DNA of 64,000 nucleotides, taken from Phanerodontia chrysosporium (taxonomy: Eukaryota > Basidiomycota > Agaricomycetes > Polyporales > Phanerochaetaceae). The stretch lies in the NCBI GenBank assembly GCA_001910725.1, contig MJGA01000001.1, positions 1,798,001-1,862,000 of the forward strand, given 5' to 3'. The translations under genes and the position numbers were made by a program. The first letter of the stretch is position 1, and each line of letters starts with the position of its first letter. A model generated the notes under the pieces. It saw only the letters and a list, made by a program, of their open reading frames with translations, made no database searches and was not told the DNA's origin. Shown here one piece after another: positions 1 to 11,791 of the stretch.

Positions 1-3000
1 CCCGATACCCTTCTCGATGAAAATTGGCGATGCCGGGGAAGCCTTCTTTGTCTTTGAGACAGACGAGGACATCCCAGAGAACATCGTCACCAGTCCTATC
101 CTCGAAGCGACCAAGCCAGGCCAGACGAATGCTGCTGTGCATGTGCAGCAGACTGGACGCTTTGGCGCAAGAGAAGAGGGCGAACAGGTCCTACCTGCAA
201 ACCAGGAATTGCCAGGAAGCTCGCAGGAACCAGACTACCTTGATCTCAATGCCGGCCCAGAGCCTGAATCTGCCCAGCAGCCTGATACTGCGGACGTGTC
301 TTCATCAGCATCAGGGTCCAAAGAAGAGGCCACTGTAGCAGAACAGTCAACTCCCGGACTCCTGGCGCGTACGGCGGCCGCAGGCAAAGCTGCGCTAGGG
401 ATGGCTCGAGAAGCTGAGAAGGCGGGGAAAGACAAACTAGAGGACCACGAAGTCAAGAAGGCTATGAAGGAGGTGGAACGCGAGAAATGGTCCTATGTCA
501 AGGACAACATCGTGGCCGCAAAGACCCTCTACTCTTCCCAAGAGCCCAATGGCTTTCCTGGCGAGAAGGGAGACGAGGTCCTACAGCGACCTCCGGAGGA
601 TGCGACTGCTCCAGACGTCACCTATGGACATGGTAAGCGTACTTGAGCCATTGTCGCGGTCCTCCGGTCGTTGATGTTCTTCTGTAGACATGGTGTTCGA
701 CATGGAAGGCTATCACTCCTCGAAGTCTCACAAGAAAGAGCGGTCTGACAGGACTGTTACAAGCGGCGGAAGGCGCAGTCCGTCTGCGGACTCCGCAGGG
801 AGTCAAGAGGACCGAACGCCAGGCCCCTCACGTACGTTTCTGTTTGTTGACCTCCTTGTTTGCTCTGTTAAGTATCGTATAGGCTCGCCGAGCCCAGATG
901 TTGCGTCGCGTCCGGGCACGGGAATTCCCTTTCCTCGCGCAACTCCGAGCCTCCGCCTGAGATCGAAGACGAGGAGATGCCTGTTCACCATAACATGCCG
1001 GCTCTCACCTCGCGTTATGGAACTTCCGCCCGCATTCACACGAAACGTCCGACTGCAGACTCGGACGCGCTGAAACTCAACCTCCCAGAGCGTGATCCCT
1101 CGCTGGTGGACGAGTACTCCTGGGAGTGGGGCAACTTTCCGCAGAAGACGCCCGTGTGGACTGCGTTCGCGGAGAAAGACGCCAGAGCGAAGCGCAAGAA
1201 CTTGTTCCCTGATATTCCAGAGCGGGACGAGAGCAGCCGTAAGTCATGGGCCGAGACATCATGTGTTCTGCGGGGTGGGGCGCTGACTACGGACACGGAT
1301 AGAGTCACGGGACGTAGAGTATGGCTCGGGTGGCGTACTTACGGTGGATCGCAGAGACCCGACGCGGTTCCGCGTCTTCATCGAGGGCCGCTCCATCGAG
1401 TTCCAGCTCAGCATAGTGCCGGGCGTGTCTCGTATTCGTACCACGGGCCACGGCGTCACATTAGGCGGCCGCGATTTCGTGGAGGATTCCCAGCTGTTTG
1501 ACAAGGCAAGGTCGACTTCGAGACCTTCTTGCGCAACGAGGATGTCGTGCGGTCGGCGGATCTGGTGCTGTGCCTGGAGGACGACAAGTAGGTATTTATC
1601 TCCCTCTGGCGTTTGCGCAGTGGTGCTCATGTGCTGCATCACAGGTACATCACACGAGCGGACAACTCTCCATTGATGGAGGCATTGTTGCTGTGGCGCC
1701 AAGCCGCGCTCGAGAAGGGCCCGCCGCAGGCATCTTCCCGGGCGGTGTCTCCTGCGCCTTTCTCTGATGAGGAGGGTGTGGTGTCCGGAGACGAGACGCG
1801 GCCACGACGACCTAGCCTTGTACGGTCCTCCAATGGAACCGAGGGAATGCCTCCTGCATCGAAGCCATCGTCATCCTCATGGATACGGTGGTGGAGTAGA
1901 CGGACTGTGGACTCGGCGACCACGACATCAAGGCCGGGATCGCAGCAGGGAAAGGGGGATTCGGCACCTTCAGATCTGGTGCGCCCGCCTCGCCTCCAGC
2001 CTAATCATTTTCTCAGTGACCATGTAGGAGAAGAAGTCCGTCGAGAAGTTCCAGCGGGAAACTGACCCGCTGTCCTCCTCCCGCCCTGTTAGTCCGACGC
2101 TCGTCGCATCACCAGAACCTGACCCCAGCAAGCTGGACCTCGCGGAGAAGCCTGTGCCCTCGTCACAGCAGCAAGATGGGGAGGAGCAACCCCGCAAGCG
2201 CTTCGCGAAGACCCTTCGCCTAACTTCAGAGCAGTTGGTATGATTTTCATAGCCTCTCCGATTCATTTCGGTGACGCATTTCATTTGCGCTCGTAGAAAT
2301 CGTTAGACTTAAAGCCCGGCGCGAACTCAATCACCTTCTCGCTATCGTCTACCGGGGTAGCAGCTTGCTCTGCTCGAATATTTGTGTGGGACTACACTGA
2401 TCTCGTGGTCGTCTCCGACATTGACGGCACGATCACCAAGTCCGTCGTTCTTCTAGCCCCGCAATGATATGTCCCGACTGACTATCTCCAGGTCAGATGC
2501 CCTGGGACATGTCTTCACCATGATTGGTCGCGACTGGACGCACCTTGGCGTCGCGAAGCTTTACACCGACATTGCGCGTAATGGGTACAAGATAATGTAC
2601 CTCACGTCGCGAGCAATCGGGCAAGCAGACTCCACACGAGACTATCTGCGCGGTATCAAGCAGAACGACTACCAGCTGCCTGAAGGCCCTGTCATCATGA
2701 GCCCGGACCGCCTCATGGCATCGCTGCACCGCGAAGTCATCATGCGCAAGCCCGAAGTGTTCAAGATGGCCTGCCTCCGTGACATCCAGCGGTTGTTTGG
2801 GCCGCTCGCCAAGAATCCATTCTACGCCGGCTTCGGGAACAGGATCACGGATGCGCTGTCGTATCGGAGCGTAAACGTTCCGAGTTCGAGGATATTCACG
2901 ATCGACTCGTCGGGCGAAGTCAAGATGGAGCTGCTTGAGCTGGCTGGATATAAGTCCTCGTACGTGTCTCGGAGAGTGCCTCCATTCTTACACTATACTC

Positions 3001-3673
3001 ATCGCCAATTGGCAGCTACATCCACATGACGGACTTGGTAGACCAAATGTTCCCGCCCATCAACCGTCAGTGGGCTCCAGAGTACACCGACTTCAACTAC
3101 TGGAAGGCCCCCATCCCAGATATACCCCTCCCGGACCTCGCTCCGCCGTCGCCCGCTCTCAGCGCACGGTCAGACACATCGAACCAGAGCACGCTCGCGC
3201 GCCTACGGCACTTCAGCCTGACGGCGCGCACGACGAGCATCGCGAGCCGGCAGAGCACGTCACCGCCGCCGGAGCCCGCGCACGGGCGCAAGGATGCGCA
3301 CCTGCGGCAGATGAGCTCGTTCGAGCGCCTGAGCAGCACACTGTCGAACCTGCGCGTGACGAGCTCAACGGTCGCGAGCCCGCGCACGATGACGCCAACG
3401 AGTATGGACTCCGACAGCGAGGACGAGGACGACCTCGAGCAGGGCAAGGGCCCTCACCGCCGCGAGCGGCGCCGCAGCGTCGCGAGTATGCCCGGCTCGC
3501 TTCCCGGCTCGTCGAGCTCGGATGAGGAGCGTGATGGAGAGGGAGAGGAGGACGAGGAAGGGGAGGAAGGAGATGACTATGGCTATGATGGAGGTAATGA
3601 GGAGGTGGCAGAGGAGGCTTTCGATGAGGACTTGCTAGCTGCTGGAGAGATGCAGAACGTGCCGTTCTTGTAG
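1..3673 (+). CDS. PAH1: Lipin-type phosphatidate phosphatase (PAH1/SMP2/Ned1), 5'-partial
   Basis: Mg-dependent phosphatidate phosphatase making diacylglycerol from phosphatidate at the ER/nuclear membrane. The frame is already open at base 2, inside the conserved N-terminal lipin domain (MKIGDAGEAFFVFETDED), so the first exon lies outside the window. The C-terminal haloacid-dehalogenase half carries the catalytic DIDGT motif (about 2419-2433), followed by SDALGHVF and YLTSRAIGQAD. A tryptophan motif (SWIRWWSR) lies near 1875-1900. The tail is acidic and low-complexity (EDEEGEEGDD). Introns read from splice sites include 633-687, about 836-882, 1239-1317, about 1573-1645, about 2238-2297, about 2443-2490 and about 2959-3016. 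The frame breaks near 1505 in AAGGCAAGG, where one extra G would restore GKVDFETFL; this looks like a consensus deletion. Convergent with the PP2C gene, 148 bp away. Family assignment is firm; the exact exon joins are inferred. Confidence 0.93.
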
Positions 3674-3820
3674 ATATCAGGACTATTGTAGATGCACCCG
3701 GATTAATAGTTTTACTCGGAAGACCAGAGACTAGCGAATGCCTTTCGACAGTGGCATGGCTTGAATAAGGAACGCACACCGTGTGTAAGATGGGTTTTGG
3801 TTATACAACTGATACTACTG

Positions 3821-5591
3821 TTACAGCTTCGCCTTGGCATGCTCGCTCGTGAATGTGGACGTCCTTGCATCTTCCTCACGACCGTCCTCCCAGTATACGA
3901 CAGTGACCGTGATATCATCCCTGTACTTCCTCGACAATGGCGACGGAATGCTAAGCAGCTGCCGCAGTTTCAACTCATCGCCGCCACCAAAAGCGTTCCT
4001 TATCAAGTGAGTGCTGACGTTGTCGTCAACAAAGGCCCACGAGCCTTCCTCGGCGCTCCGTTGCCTCTTGTCCTTGCCTTCGATCGTGTGACCAGTCGTC
4101 GTGGGCACAAGGATAGGCAGCTCGGACTTGGCGATGTTGCCCTTGAGCCCAGCTAGGTGCCCGCCGACAAGCGCCACGACCTCCTCCGACGTTAGCTCGT
4201 CCCAGAGACCGTCCGTAGCGAGCACGATGAACTTCATCGCCGACTTCGGCCTCTCGTGTGCCGAACCGGGGGAGGGAGGAAAGATAGGTCGCGGTGTGTC
4301 ACGACTGGGCGTGCAGTAACGTATGGTGGCGTCCTGAGTAGTGCAGGGGTAGAACGCATCGACTGGCCACTACCTTCAAAGAAGGCTTTGTTCAAGCTAG
4401 AGGTAGTTCAGTGGTGCAAACTGAATGAGTACGGGTTGACTCACAGGGCTTGGACTTCCGCTGGCCATTTGTAGCGGGCATCACCAAAGGCACGGGTAGG
4501 CTCAAGGCCTCCAAGCACGCGTCCTCTCATGATGACAGTGTGCGCCTCGTCAGCAGGATGTTCAGCTTGCATCCTAACACGTGCGTTAAGACGGCAGCTA
4601 ACATAACATGAGATATTCTGACCTTCGCAACTCGTTCGGATTGCGGCCGGTTTGGTCTTCTGTAAGGACATCCACCCGCCAAAACCCAGTGCCATCGGGT
4701 GTCTCTTCCCATACACCAGCAACGGCGCGACTGTCTCCTGCGAGGGCAACATAGAGGTTCCGGTACGCTGTGTCGAATAGTGCGAGCAGAGCACAGCTTC
4801 CTGGAGAGATAAGTATTGAATGTGGGTAGTCCGGGTTGATGCAGCCGACTCTTACCTGACATTGCAGGACGCAGCATAGCCTCCGCTAATGGGTGTTTGC
4901 TCAGGTCCGGGATAGCCTGCTCTTTGGCACCCTCTTGAACCATCGTCTGAGCAAGGAAGCGTAGAGGCGCATCAACAATTTCAGAGTCTAAATTCGTGAA
5001 TGCTCGTTGGATAGCGAGCGAGACAAATTGAGGGTTGGCATCGAAAGGTATCTGGGTAGCCTTAGTTGGCGACAGTATGGCCTTCAGACTTGCCAAAGTG
5101 CCAGACTTGGGAATGATTGCAGATGGCTCCCGCATGAGAAGGTCGAGCTCGAGTGCAACCGCAGGGATGAGCACTCGCGAAAGCAGCCGTGAAGTGTCGT
5201 AGCCTCCATGGCCGTCCATTACTGCGAAGAAGAGCAAGTCTCCCGGCGGTGCCAGTTCTGACGGGTCGCGTTCCACTATCTTGCTGGCATTAGCATCCTC
5301 TATGGGGTTGTTCGATGCAAGGTATGCTGTATGTTGCTTCCAGACAACGCCACGCCGTTGGACAGCTGTCGCTTGCGCGTGTTCGTGTAACCGTTCTTCA
5401 ACCTCTTCCTTTGTGAGGAGCTGGATGGCACGAGTGGACATGGAAGGCTTGCCGTCAGGTCCCCGTACTCTCACAGAGAGGTCGAAGGTCTCCCGAGGCT
5501 TAGGATTGGAGGTGTATTTGAAGTAGAGGTAGCCTGGTGCACCGACCAGAGCGGCGGTGCCGACGACTGGTTTCCACAATCGCTTGAGCAT
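3821..5591 (-). CDS. PTC5: Mitochondrial PP2C-family Ser/Thr phosphatase, PTC5-like
   Basis: Metal-dependent PP2C phosphatase. In yeast the family member Ptc5 dephosphorylates the pyruvate dehydrogenase E1 subunit in mitochondria. Visible motifs are EDANAS and VMDGHGGYDTS (metal-binding aspartates) in the first large exon, YVALAGDSRAVAGVWEE in the middle, IMRGRVLGGLEPTRAFGD, LATDGLWDELTSEEVV, and DDITVTVVYW near the C terminus. The N terminus is basic and hydrophobic (MLKRLWKPVVGTAALVGAPG), fitting a targeting or membrane-anchor segment. The ATG at 5591 is preferred because upstream in-frame codons offer no other ATG start. Introns interrupt the gene around 4619, 4800-4850, 4440 and 4238. It is convergent with lipin and divergent from the release-factor gene. 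The family is certain; mitochondrial location and the PTC5 name are inferred from the N terminus and overall architecture. Confidence 0.88.
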
Positions 5592-5964
5592 CCGCACGTC
5601 CTCAGAGTGTCGCAGGCCTGTGGGAAGAAGACAAACGTTCCTGATAGAACGCACGCTGAGCAGAGTAGACCGTTATGGGCACAGCGCTGGTATCTGGCAA
5701 GACGAACTCAACTTGGTGGACATTGTTCTGTGGACGAAGACGCACCTCTGTCTATCCTGCACAAATGTATGCGTCTACTCGGGCATGCAGGTGGTTTCTC
5801 ACCGCATAAACACCCTGGCCCAGAGACTAGGGATTTGTCCGAAGGGTGAAGGAGAAGATGAGAGTCGTGGGGCGGCGCGTCGGCTGGCCTGCGTCACTCG
5901 CGTTCGCGCTCCGAACTTGATCTCAACTCTCCTCCCGCCTCCGCTTACGGCTGCTCGTCCGCTC

Positions 5965-7523
5965 ATGTCCAGAAGCCTGCTGAACATTGCCAGGACCCTC
6001 CGTGCCTCTCACCGTGCCCCTCGCTTAACACCGCTGAGCTCTTCTCGAGCCGCTTCAACTACCACAGCTGCAAAAGCTGCCGAGAACCTCCAATCGCTCA
6101 TCCGCGAGAAGTTGAACGGCGTCTCGAATGCACTATCAGACATTACAGCCTACGCAGACTGGGCGGCGATCGAGGCGGAGGCAGAGGGCTTGAAGAACCA
6201 GCTGCAGGTGTGATTGGAGTCTATCGGGCGCAGCCACCACGTCTAACCCGAGCCATAGGATGAGAGAGCTTGGGAAGACAAGGCACAAATTGCGCAGACA
6301 ATGAAGCTTCAGACCCGTCTTGGCAGGCTAGAGAAGCAGCTCTCGAGCTATCGCCAGCTGCAGACCGCTGTCTCCGATGTACGTGAACTGGCAGGTACAC
6401 AGTCTCGACGACTGAGTAAGACTTCACATTCATTCTGCACACAGAAATTGCAGATGTCGACATGCAACAGCAACTATTGCCAGAACTAGATGGACTTCTT
6501 AACACTTCGCAGGAGACCCTAGTTGCCCTATGGCTTTCCGACCCCGTCGATGCCAATTCCGCGTACATCGACATCCATGCAGGGTCCGGCGGCACGGAGG
6601 CCTGCGACTGGGCATCCATGCTTGCAAGGATGTATACGCGGTGGGCGCACTCCCAGAATTACACAGGTGCGGACGTCGCATCCCTCGTGCATTAGCCCTA
6701 TCTAACGTGTGTTCAGTCGAGATTGTCGACGAGTCGCTAGGAGATGTTGCCGGAATCAAGTCCACCACGCTTCTCGTCAACGGGCCGTACGCATATGGCT
6801 ACGCACGATACGAGACTGGAGTACATCGACTTGTGCGTACATCGCCCTTCGATGCGAATGGCGCTAGACACACGTCTTTCGCCAGCGTCCGCGTCACTCC
6901 ACACTTCGAGGAAGACTCGCAAGAGACCGGTATTGAAATCAACCCATCCGACTTGAAGATCACGACAATGCGAAGTCAAGGTGCAGGTGGACAACACGTT
7001 AACAAGACTGAAAGTGCTGTTCGTGTGCTTCACGTTCCTAGTGGTATCGTCGTATCCGTAAGTGTAGTTGACGCCGCCTGCAATCGGACTCAGGCACTTA
7101 AGGATACGGATAGTGTCAAATAGAACGAAGTCAGCACCAGAATCGAAGGCTCGCGATAGCGCTGCTGAGATCGAAGCTCTACGAGCTTGAGCAGACCAAA
7201 AGGTATGTCCTCCTCCCTCGTCGCGCAGCAGTGCACTGAATATCATCCCAGAGAGCGAGCCAAGTCTGACGCGCATGGGTCGCTTCCTGACATTTCGTGG
7301 GGCTCGCAGATTCGCAGTTACGTTCTTCATCCGTATCAGCTAGTCAAGGACGTACGTACCAACTACGAGACGACTGGTGGGGGAGTAGACAGGGTCCTTG
7401 ACGGAGACCTGAGCGGGTATGTGACGTGTTTTGGTCTGGCGACGAGCCTTTCATAAGCTGATGTATTTCTCCAGGTTCATGGAGGCCAGTCTTCGAACGT
7501 TTAGGGCCAAGAAGAGGACATAA
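5965..7523 (+). CDS. Mitochondrial class I peptide chain release factor, RF2 type
   Basis: Releases finished protein from the ribosome at stop codons. The start [16 protein letters not shown] is Arg/Ser-rich and lacks acids, as in a mitochondrial presequence. Next come a helical domain, the RF2-style [20 protein letters not shown], the tripeptide SPF in [15 protein letters not shown] (the RF2 position that reads UGA/UAA), and the catalytic [17 protein letters not shown] with its GGQ. After an intron (about 7059-7110) the protein continues [18 protein letters not shown], then [19 protein letters not shown], and ends [15 protein letters not shown] at 7521-7523. About six short introns. All hallmarks of an active factor are present. 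RF1-type proteins, the usual fungal mitochondrial factor (Mrf1), carry PxT rather than SPF, so this is an RF2 paralogue. Whether it acts on UGA depends on the mitochondrial code, which the window does not show. Confidence 0.9.
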
Positions 7524-8157
7524 CGGCCACGAGATACATTGCTGCTTGGCGTAGTCGATATAGACGGGTTCATTCCATTCAACTTTCGCGCACGTATCTA
7601 TACACGCTCGCTTCGCATCTTAAATCCATGTCAAACAGGACAACCCATCCGATACAATAGTTGCGGGCGCATTCGTGACTTTGAGTCGACAAAGCTCAAA
7701 GCTTCAAGGGTCGCAAAGGGCTGTGAAAACGACATCAGCCAAGGCCTGAGTAAACGGAACATCACAAGGTGAGACGCGACTTCGTTGGGTGTTCATTCAT
7801 CCCCGACGATCGTCTGATGCGCCATCAGCACGCGCCGCACGCGACTATCGCCTCGTAGAGTTCCACTAGAACCCGACGCTCATCTCAACGTGCCGTAGGC
7901 GGCGATACGGCTTGAAAAGCGGGCAAAACTTGCTCTGTGGCCATGACCAGGGTACGGTGCATGCCGCAAACGGTCCTCTGCGGCGCGAAGGGCGTACCAC
8001 CATCAACCCGCACGCTCCCGGGACACCCATATGGCGTCTTAGGAAGCCGACCAACCCGCTAGCGATGGCGATGAAGCACAGTAAAACATACGACCTCATT
8101 TCTCTCTCCGTCTCCCATCATCACCTCCCTTCCTCTCCTGTTACGTCTCCTACGCTC
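7524..8157. other. Intergenic region upstream of the membrane-protein gene
   Basis: 634 bp between the release-factor stop and the ATG used for the next gene. Two short open frames run through it but neither has recognisable composition or a conserved motif. From about 8095 the sequence is a CT-rich tract (tctctctccgtctcccatc), which commonly precedes transcription start sites in basidiomycetes. An in-frame ATG at 8065 could extend the downstream protein by about 31 residues. No repeat or RNA gene seen. Confidence 0.5.
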
Positions 8158-9597
8158 ATGTCCGTCAGAGTCAACCTCCGCAGGAGATCAGGAGAGAGTG
8201 GAGCAATCATCATCGACGACCAGAGCGACCGCATCGGGTATCTGGGCGACTGGTACGACATCACGACTGGGAACCAGGCCATCAATAATGGGACGCTGAA
8301 GGAGTTGGACGAGGGAGGTGGCGGGTTCTTTTTCGAGTTTACAGGTATGTGCTTCCGTCTTCGTTATCTATCATATGACTGACATGGGTTCAGGGAAGCA
8401 AATCCAGGTTTATGGAACTGTGCGGTCCCAACCCAAGAACAAGCCTTATGTCGCCACATCCTCGACCTACTCCATTGACGATGAACAAATGGGTAGCTTC
8501 ACCTCGCCCAATTTGACTGACGAAGCCGACGGCCTTATGCTCTTCAATTCCGGGACGATCCCTCTGAAATCACATGTGCTGACCGTTAGCGTCGACAGCG
8601 CGTCGGAAGACTTCCCCTATCTGTTGGACTACCTCGTCTTCATTCCTGCGCCCCCTCTCTCTTCCGACGCGTTGCCTGTCTCGAGCGGCGGATCGCCATT
8701 TGGGCCGTCATCTTCATCGTCACTCGTCAATACCGCGCTATCTTTCAGCACCACGCCAACGTCAAGCTCGTCATCCTCAGCAGGCCTAGCACCCACCGGC
8801 TCACCAAATTCGGACGTCGTAAAGTCGCGCCCTAGCCATGTTGGTCCATTGTCGGCGGTGTTATCGGTGGCGTCCTGTTTCTAGTGCTATGGTTCAGTGC
8901 ATTGGTATGGTGTGCGAAACGTAGGAACGCCAAGTCTCGCGAAAATAGTATGAGCGAAGGTAAGGATCTACGTCGTCGTGTTTCGAGCGATACTCAGCTG
9001 TGTGACCTTGCAGGGAAACCAATGCCGCCGAGCAATGTATCTGGGGGCATTCCCGGCGTGACGCCATACCTCCTGCCAAGAGACTACAACGGCTCGTCGG
9101 CGAACTTCGTACCGCCAGAGACATCCGGCCCTCTGGCTCCACGCTCCGTGCTGGGCAACGTCGAGACCGCGCACGCGAGCACGGGCAAGATACGGTCACC
9201 TGACCTCATTGCACCGTACTCCAGCACGATGTTTCACGGGGAAGGCAGTGGCAGCCGCCAGCAGCTGCTAGCGGGGTCCAGCGGGACCGGTGCGCGCAGC
9301 GACGTGTCGTCTGGTAGCGGGTCCGGCGGCGCCGCGTCTGCGGCTGCGTTTGCCCACGAGGAGGGGGAGGCTGGCCGACGAAGCAGCGAGTACGAACCGC
9401 ATGCCGCGCGACGCGCGCGTTCCCCGAAGTCGGGTCACTCTTCCCAGGGTTCGCGCAACGAACAATCACCGGCGAGGCGACCGCCAGCGGTGCACGCGGA
9501 CTCGGGGTTGCGCTTCCCACGCGACACAGACCCCGACGAGGTCCTGAGCCAAGCGACGACGCAGCCACCCGCGTACACGCCGTTCTCTGCAAGCTAG
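8158..9597 (+). CDS. Single-pass membrane protein with beta-sandwich-like ectodomain
   Basis: Not a named family, but the layout is common in Agaricomycetes. The N-terminal part, beginning MSVRVNLRRRSG, contains IIIDDQSDRIGYLGDW and, after an intron (about 8345-8392), FTGKQIQVYGTV; this resembles the recurring fungal D-D-x-D-x-x-I-x-Y-x-G-x-W ectodomain. Next is a Ser/Thr/Pro-rich stalk (about 8690-8830), a glycine-rich transmembrane helix (VGGVIGGVLFLVLWF, about 8848-8905), a basic stop-transfer (AKRRNAKSRE) and a long disordered cytoplasmic tail rich in Ser, Gly and Pro. A short intron lies about 8959-9013. The frame changes at 8846-8847: one extra base in GGTCCATTG would join stalk and helix. 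Architecture suggests a cell-wall or surface sensor (Mid2/Wsc-like arrangement); no function can be assigned. No clear signal peptide is visible, so the start may be wrong. Confidence 0.7.
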
Positions 9598-10049
9598 TCC
9601 TTACGTGACTGAGGGGCTCCTTCACGACCTTTTACGACTTTTCCCCCTTTCCCCCTTTTGTGACGGTTTCTGTACGTGTTTGGTATTCTTTTCTGCCTGC
9701 GACTGTACCATATCAGGGTCATTATTGAACGCGACTGCCTTGTTTTCGTCCCCACAAGGCTTGTGTCACGGTGTGTGTGACCATGAAACGCGTCACGAAT
9801 CACCGAGCATCCAAATATGGAAACAATAGTTTTACGGAAAGGGCGGGCTGGTTCGAGTCAGCGGACATCGCCCCGACGTTTACCGCCAACGTTGTCAACT
9901 CGTGTCCTCCGCTATATAATCCCCGCCCCCCGCCTGCCGCTCGCACACACCCCTCTCCCGCCCACCGCCAGCTCATCCCCCCTCCTTGCTGCCCCACCCG
10001 CGCCCGTTGATCGCTGCTTTCCGGGTAGATATACAGATTTTCACACGAC
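9598..10049 (+). promoter_or_regulatory. Promoter region with TATA box for the 10050 gene
   Basis: A perfect TATATAA lies at 9913-9919, about 130 bp upstream of the ATG at 10050, and is followed by a pyrimidine-rich stretch (CCCC/CTCC runs, 9920-10010), a typical core promoter and initiator layout. The left part, 9598-9780, is T/C-rich and is likely the 3' UTR of the membrane-protein gene. Confidence 0.55.
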
Positions 10050-11295
10050 ATGAACGGTCTAGTCGCGGAGGGACTCAAGTGGGTCGGGGCCTCTGTGGCG
10101 GCACTCGCGAGTATCGCCTTGATCTCCATGACACCGCCGAACCTCGACATGTACCCGGCTGTGAGTGGTGCACACCGTCATCACGAGCGCACATCCTCAA
10201 ACATCCGGCAGCCCTATCCCACAGACCCAAACTTTCTCGAGCTGAGAGAGCCACGCGATCCCCGCCGGCGGTTCAAGGGAAAGCGGGAGCCGCGGATATG
10301 CTACGTCGAGAGCGATGAGGAGCCCGAGGACTGGGCAGAGGAGCGGAGGAGCTTCCACGCGCACATGCTAAACAGGCACGGCCTGAAGGTGCGCGACTTC
10401 GCGTTTGAGCAGACGCTTCCCCCGTGCCAAAGGCCGTGCAGAAGCGCAAGGAGAAGCGCAGGGGCCCGCAGCCCCTCAAGCGTACACGGGACATGCTGGA
10501 GCCCACGGACACGGACGTGGCGGGGCCCAGCACGCAGGGCGCGTCGACTTCCGAAGACACCCCACGGCGCAAACGTGCGCGGCTCGAACGGCGGCCGACT
10601 GAGCCCATCCCAGAAAGCCAAGGCATGCAGCCCAGCAGCCTCTCCGGCTTTGGCGACGTCCCAGAGGGGCCTTCAAGCCAAGCTCAAGCGCCACCTTCGA
10701 CCCCACCCGCTGGGTCGTCGAGCGGCATTCCCACGCCCCCAACTACCTCTCATACCGTGGAAAGTGCTGCCCCATCTCAGTCCCAAGAAACACCCTCCTT
10801 GCGCCCGCGGAGCGAAGCGCGCCGAGCCAGCACCCAGATCACAGCACGGAGGGTGGCGACTGAAGACGACGCCATGGATGTGGACGAACCCTCTGCGGGC
10901 CCGTCGTCCGCGGACAAAGTCCAGCAGCGATGCCCGCGCACTTCACGCGGAGCCTCAGCCGCTGCTCGAGCCTCACCTCGCTGTCGTCCGCGGCACCCGC
11001 ATCCCAGCCCGCAGGCACGCTCGCGCCCGTCGGCCGGCGCCCCTCGCTCAAGGACATCTCGTCCGCATACAACATGGCGTCTGCCACTGCGGACACGCGC
11101 ACGGGCGCGCCACAGGATCGCCGCAGCACGTCTGCCACGCCGCCCCGCGGCGCCTCGCCAGGCAAGCGGCAGGGCGCCGCGCGCAAGACGCGCTCGAGCG
11201 CTGCGAAGCGGGCGGGCGGCAACCCCAAGGTCGTGCCGGACAGCCCGCGCCGCAGCCCACGTCACGCGAAGGGAAGGCAGGCGGCACGCGCGTAG
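10050..11295 (+). CDS. Hypothetical basic, disordered protein
   Basis: Unrecognised. The N terminus has a short hydrophobic stretch (VGASVAALASIALISM, residues about 11-26) that could be a signal anchor, then a charged region (RICYVESDEEPEDWAEERR) and a long low-complexity tail rich in Pro, Ser, Arg and Lys with nuclear-localisation-like clusters (KRKEKRR, RRKRAR). The reading frame moves twice: at the C run 10419-10423 and near 10929. In both cases one added base gives a continuous protein ending at 11295 (SPRRSPRHAKGRQAARA). Codon bias matches the neighbouring genes and a TATA box sits upstream, so it is probably real and expressed. Could be an orphan or lineage-specific protein. No catalytic motif seen. 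Confidence 0.6.
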
Positions 11296-11791
11296 AAGGA
11301 TGTCCCAGCGCGAGGAACTTGAAGAAAGTACGAAACAGATGACGAACGCAAAACGACCCTATATATTCTACGGGCAAGAAATGGTGTATAATGGACCGTT
11401 GTACTATTATACCGATCCCCGTTGTATCTGTGTCTAATCCCCCCTGTTCTGATCTACCCCCACATGTATCCCTTGCTCTCGCCTCATGTCGTCTCTGTTG
11501 TGTATCCCTTTCCCCTGTCCCGTCACCAGCATTCCATCCCGCGGATTATACCCTTCCCATCGCTATCGAGAGCTCCCCCGTTGTTCGCGTTGTACCCCTT
11601 TGCCCTCTTGTATACGAAAGAAGCTCTTTGTACACTCGTGTCATAACTATATTCTTGCGCATGGCGCTGTTCAAAGGTCATCCATACGTCTGAGCCCATG
11701 AAAGAAAATATGAATAAGTGCAGTGGGTATCTTCGATGCTATCGTTACATCTCGCCATGCTACAAACCATCTTGCAGAATAAGAATAAGTG
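11296..11791. other. Convergent 3' intergenic region
   Basis: 496 bp between the stops of two convergent genes. AT-richer than the coding flanks, with T/C-rich runs (about 11430-11610) and stretches such as atgaaagaaaatatgaataag near 11700 that may include polyadenylation signals for either gene. No coding potential or repeat recognised. Confidence 0.5.

Noticed and set aside
9850..9860. tRNA-like B box (GGTTCGAGTC)
   Set aside because: No A box, acceptor stem or anticodon arm in the preceding 80 bp.
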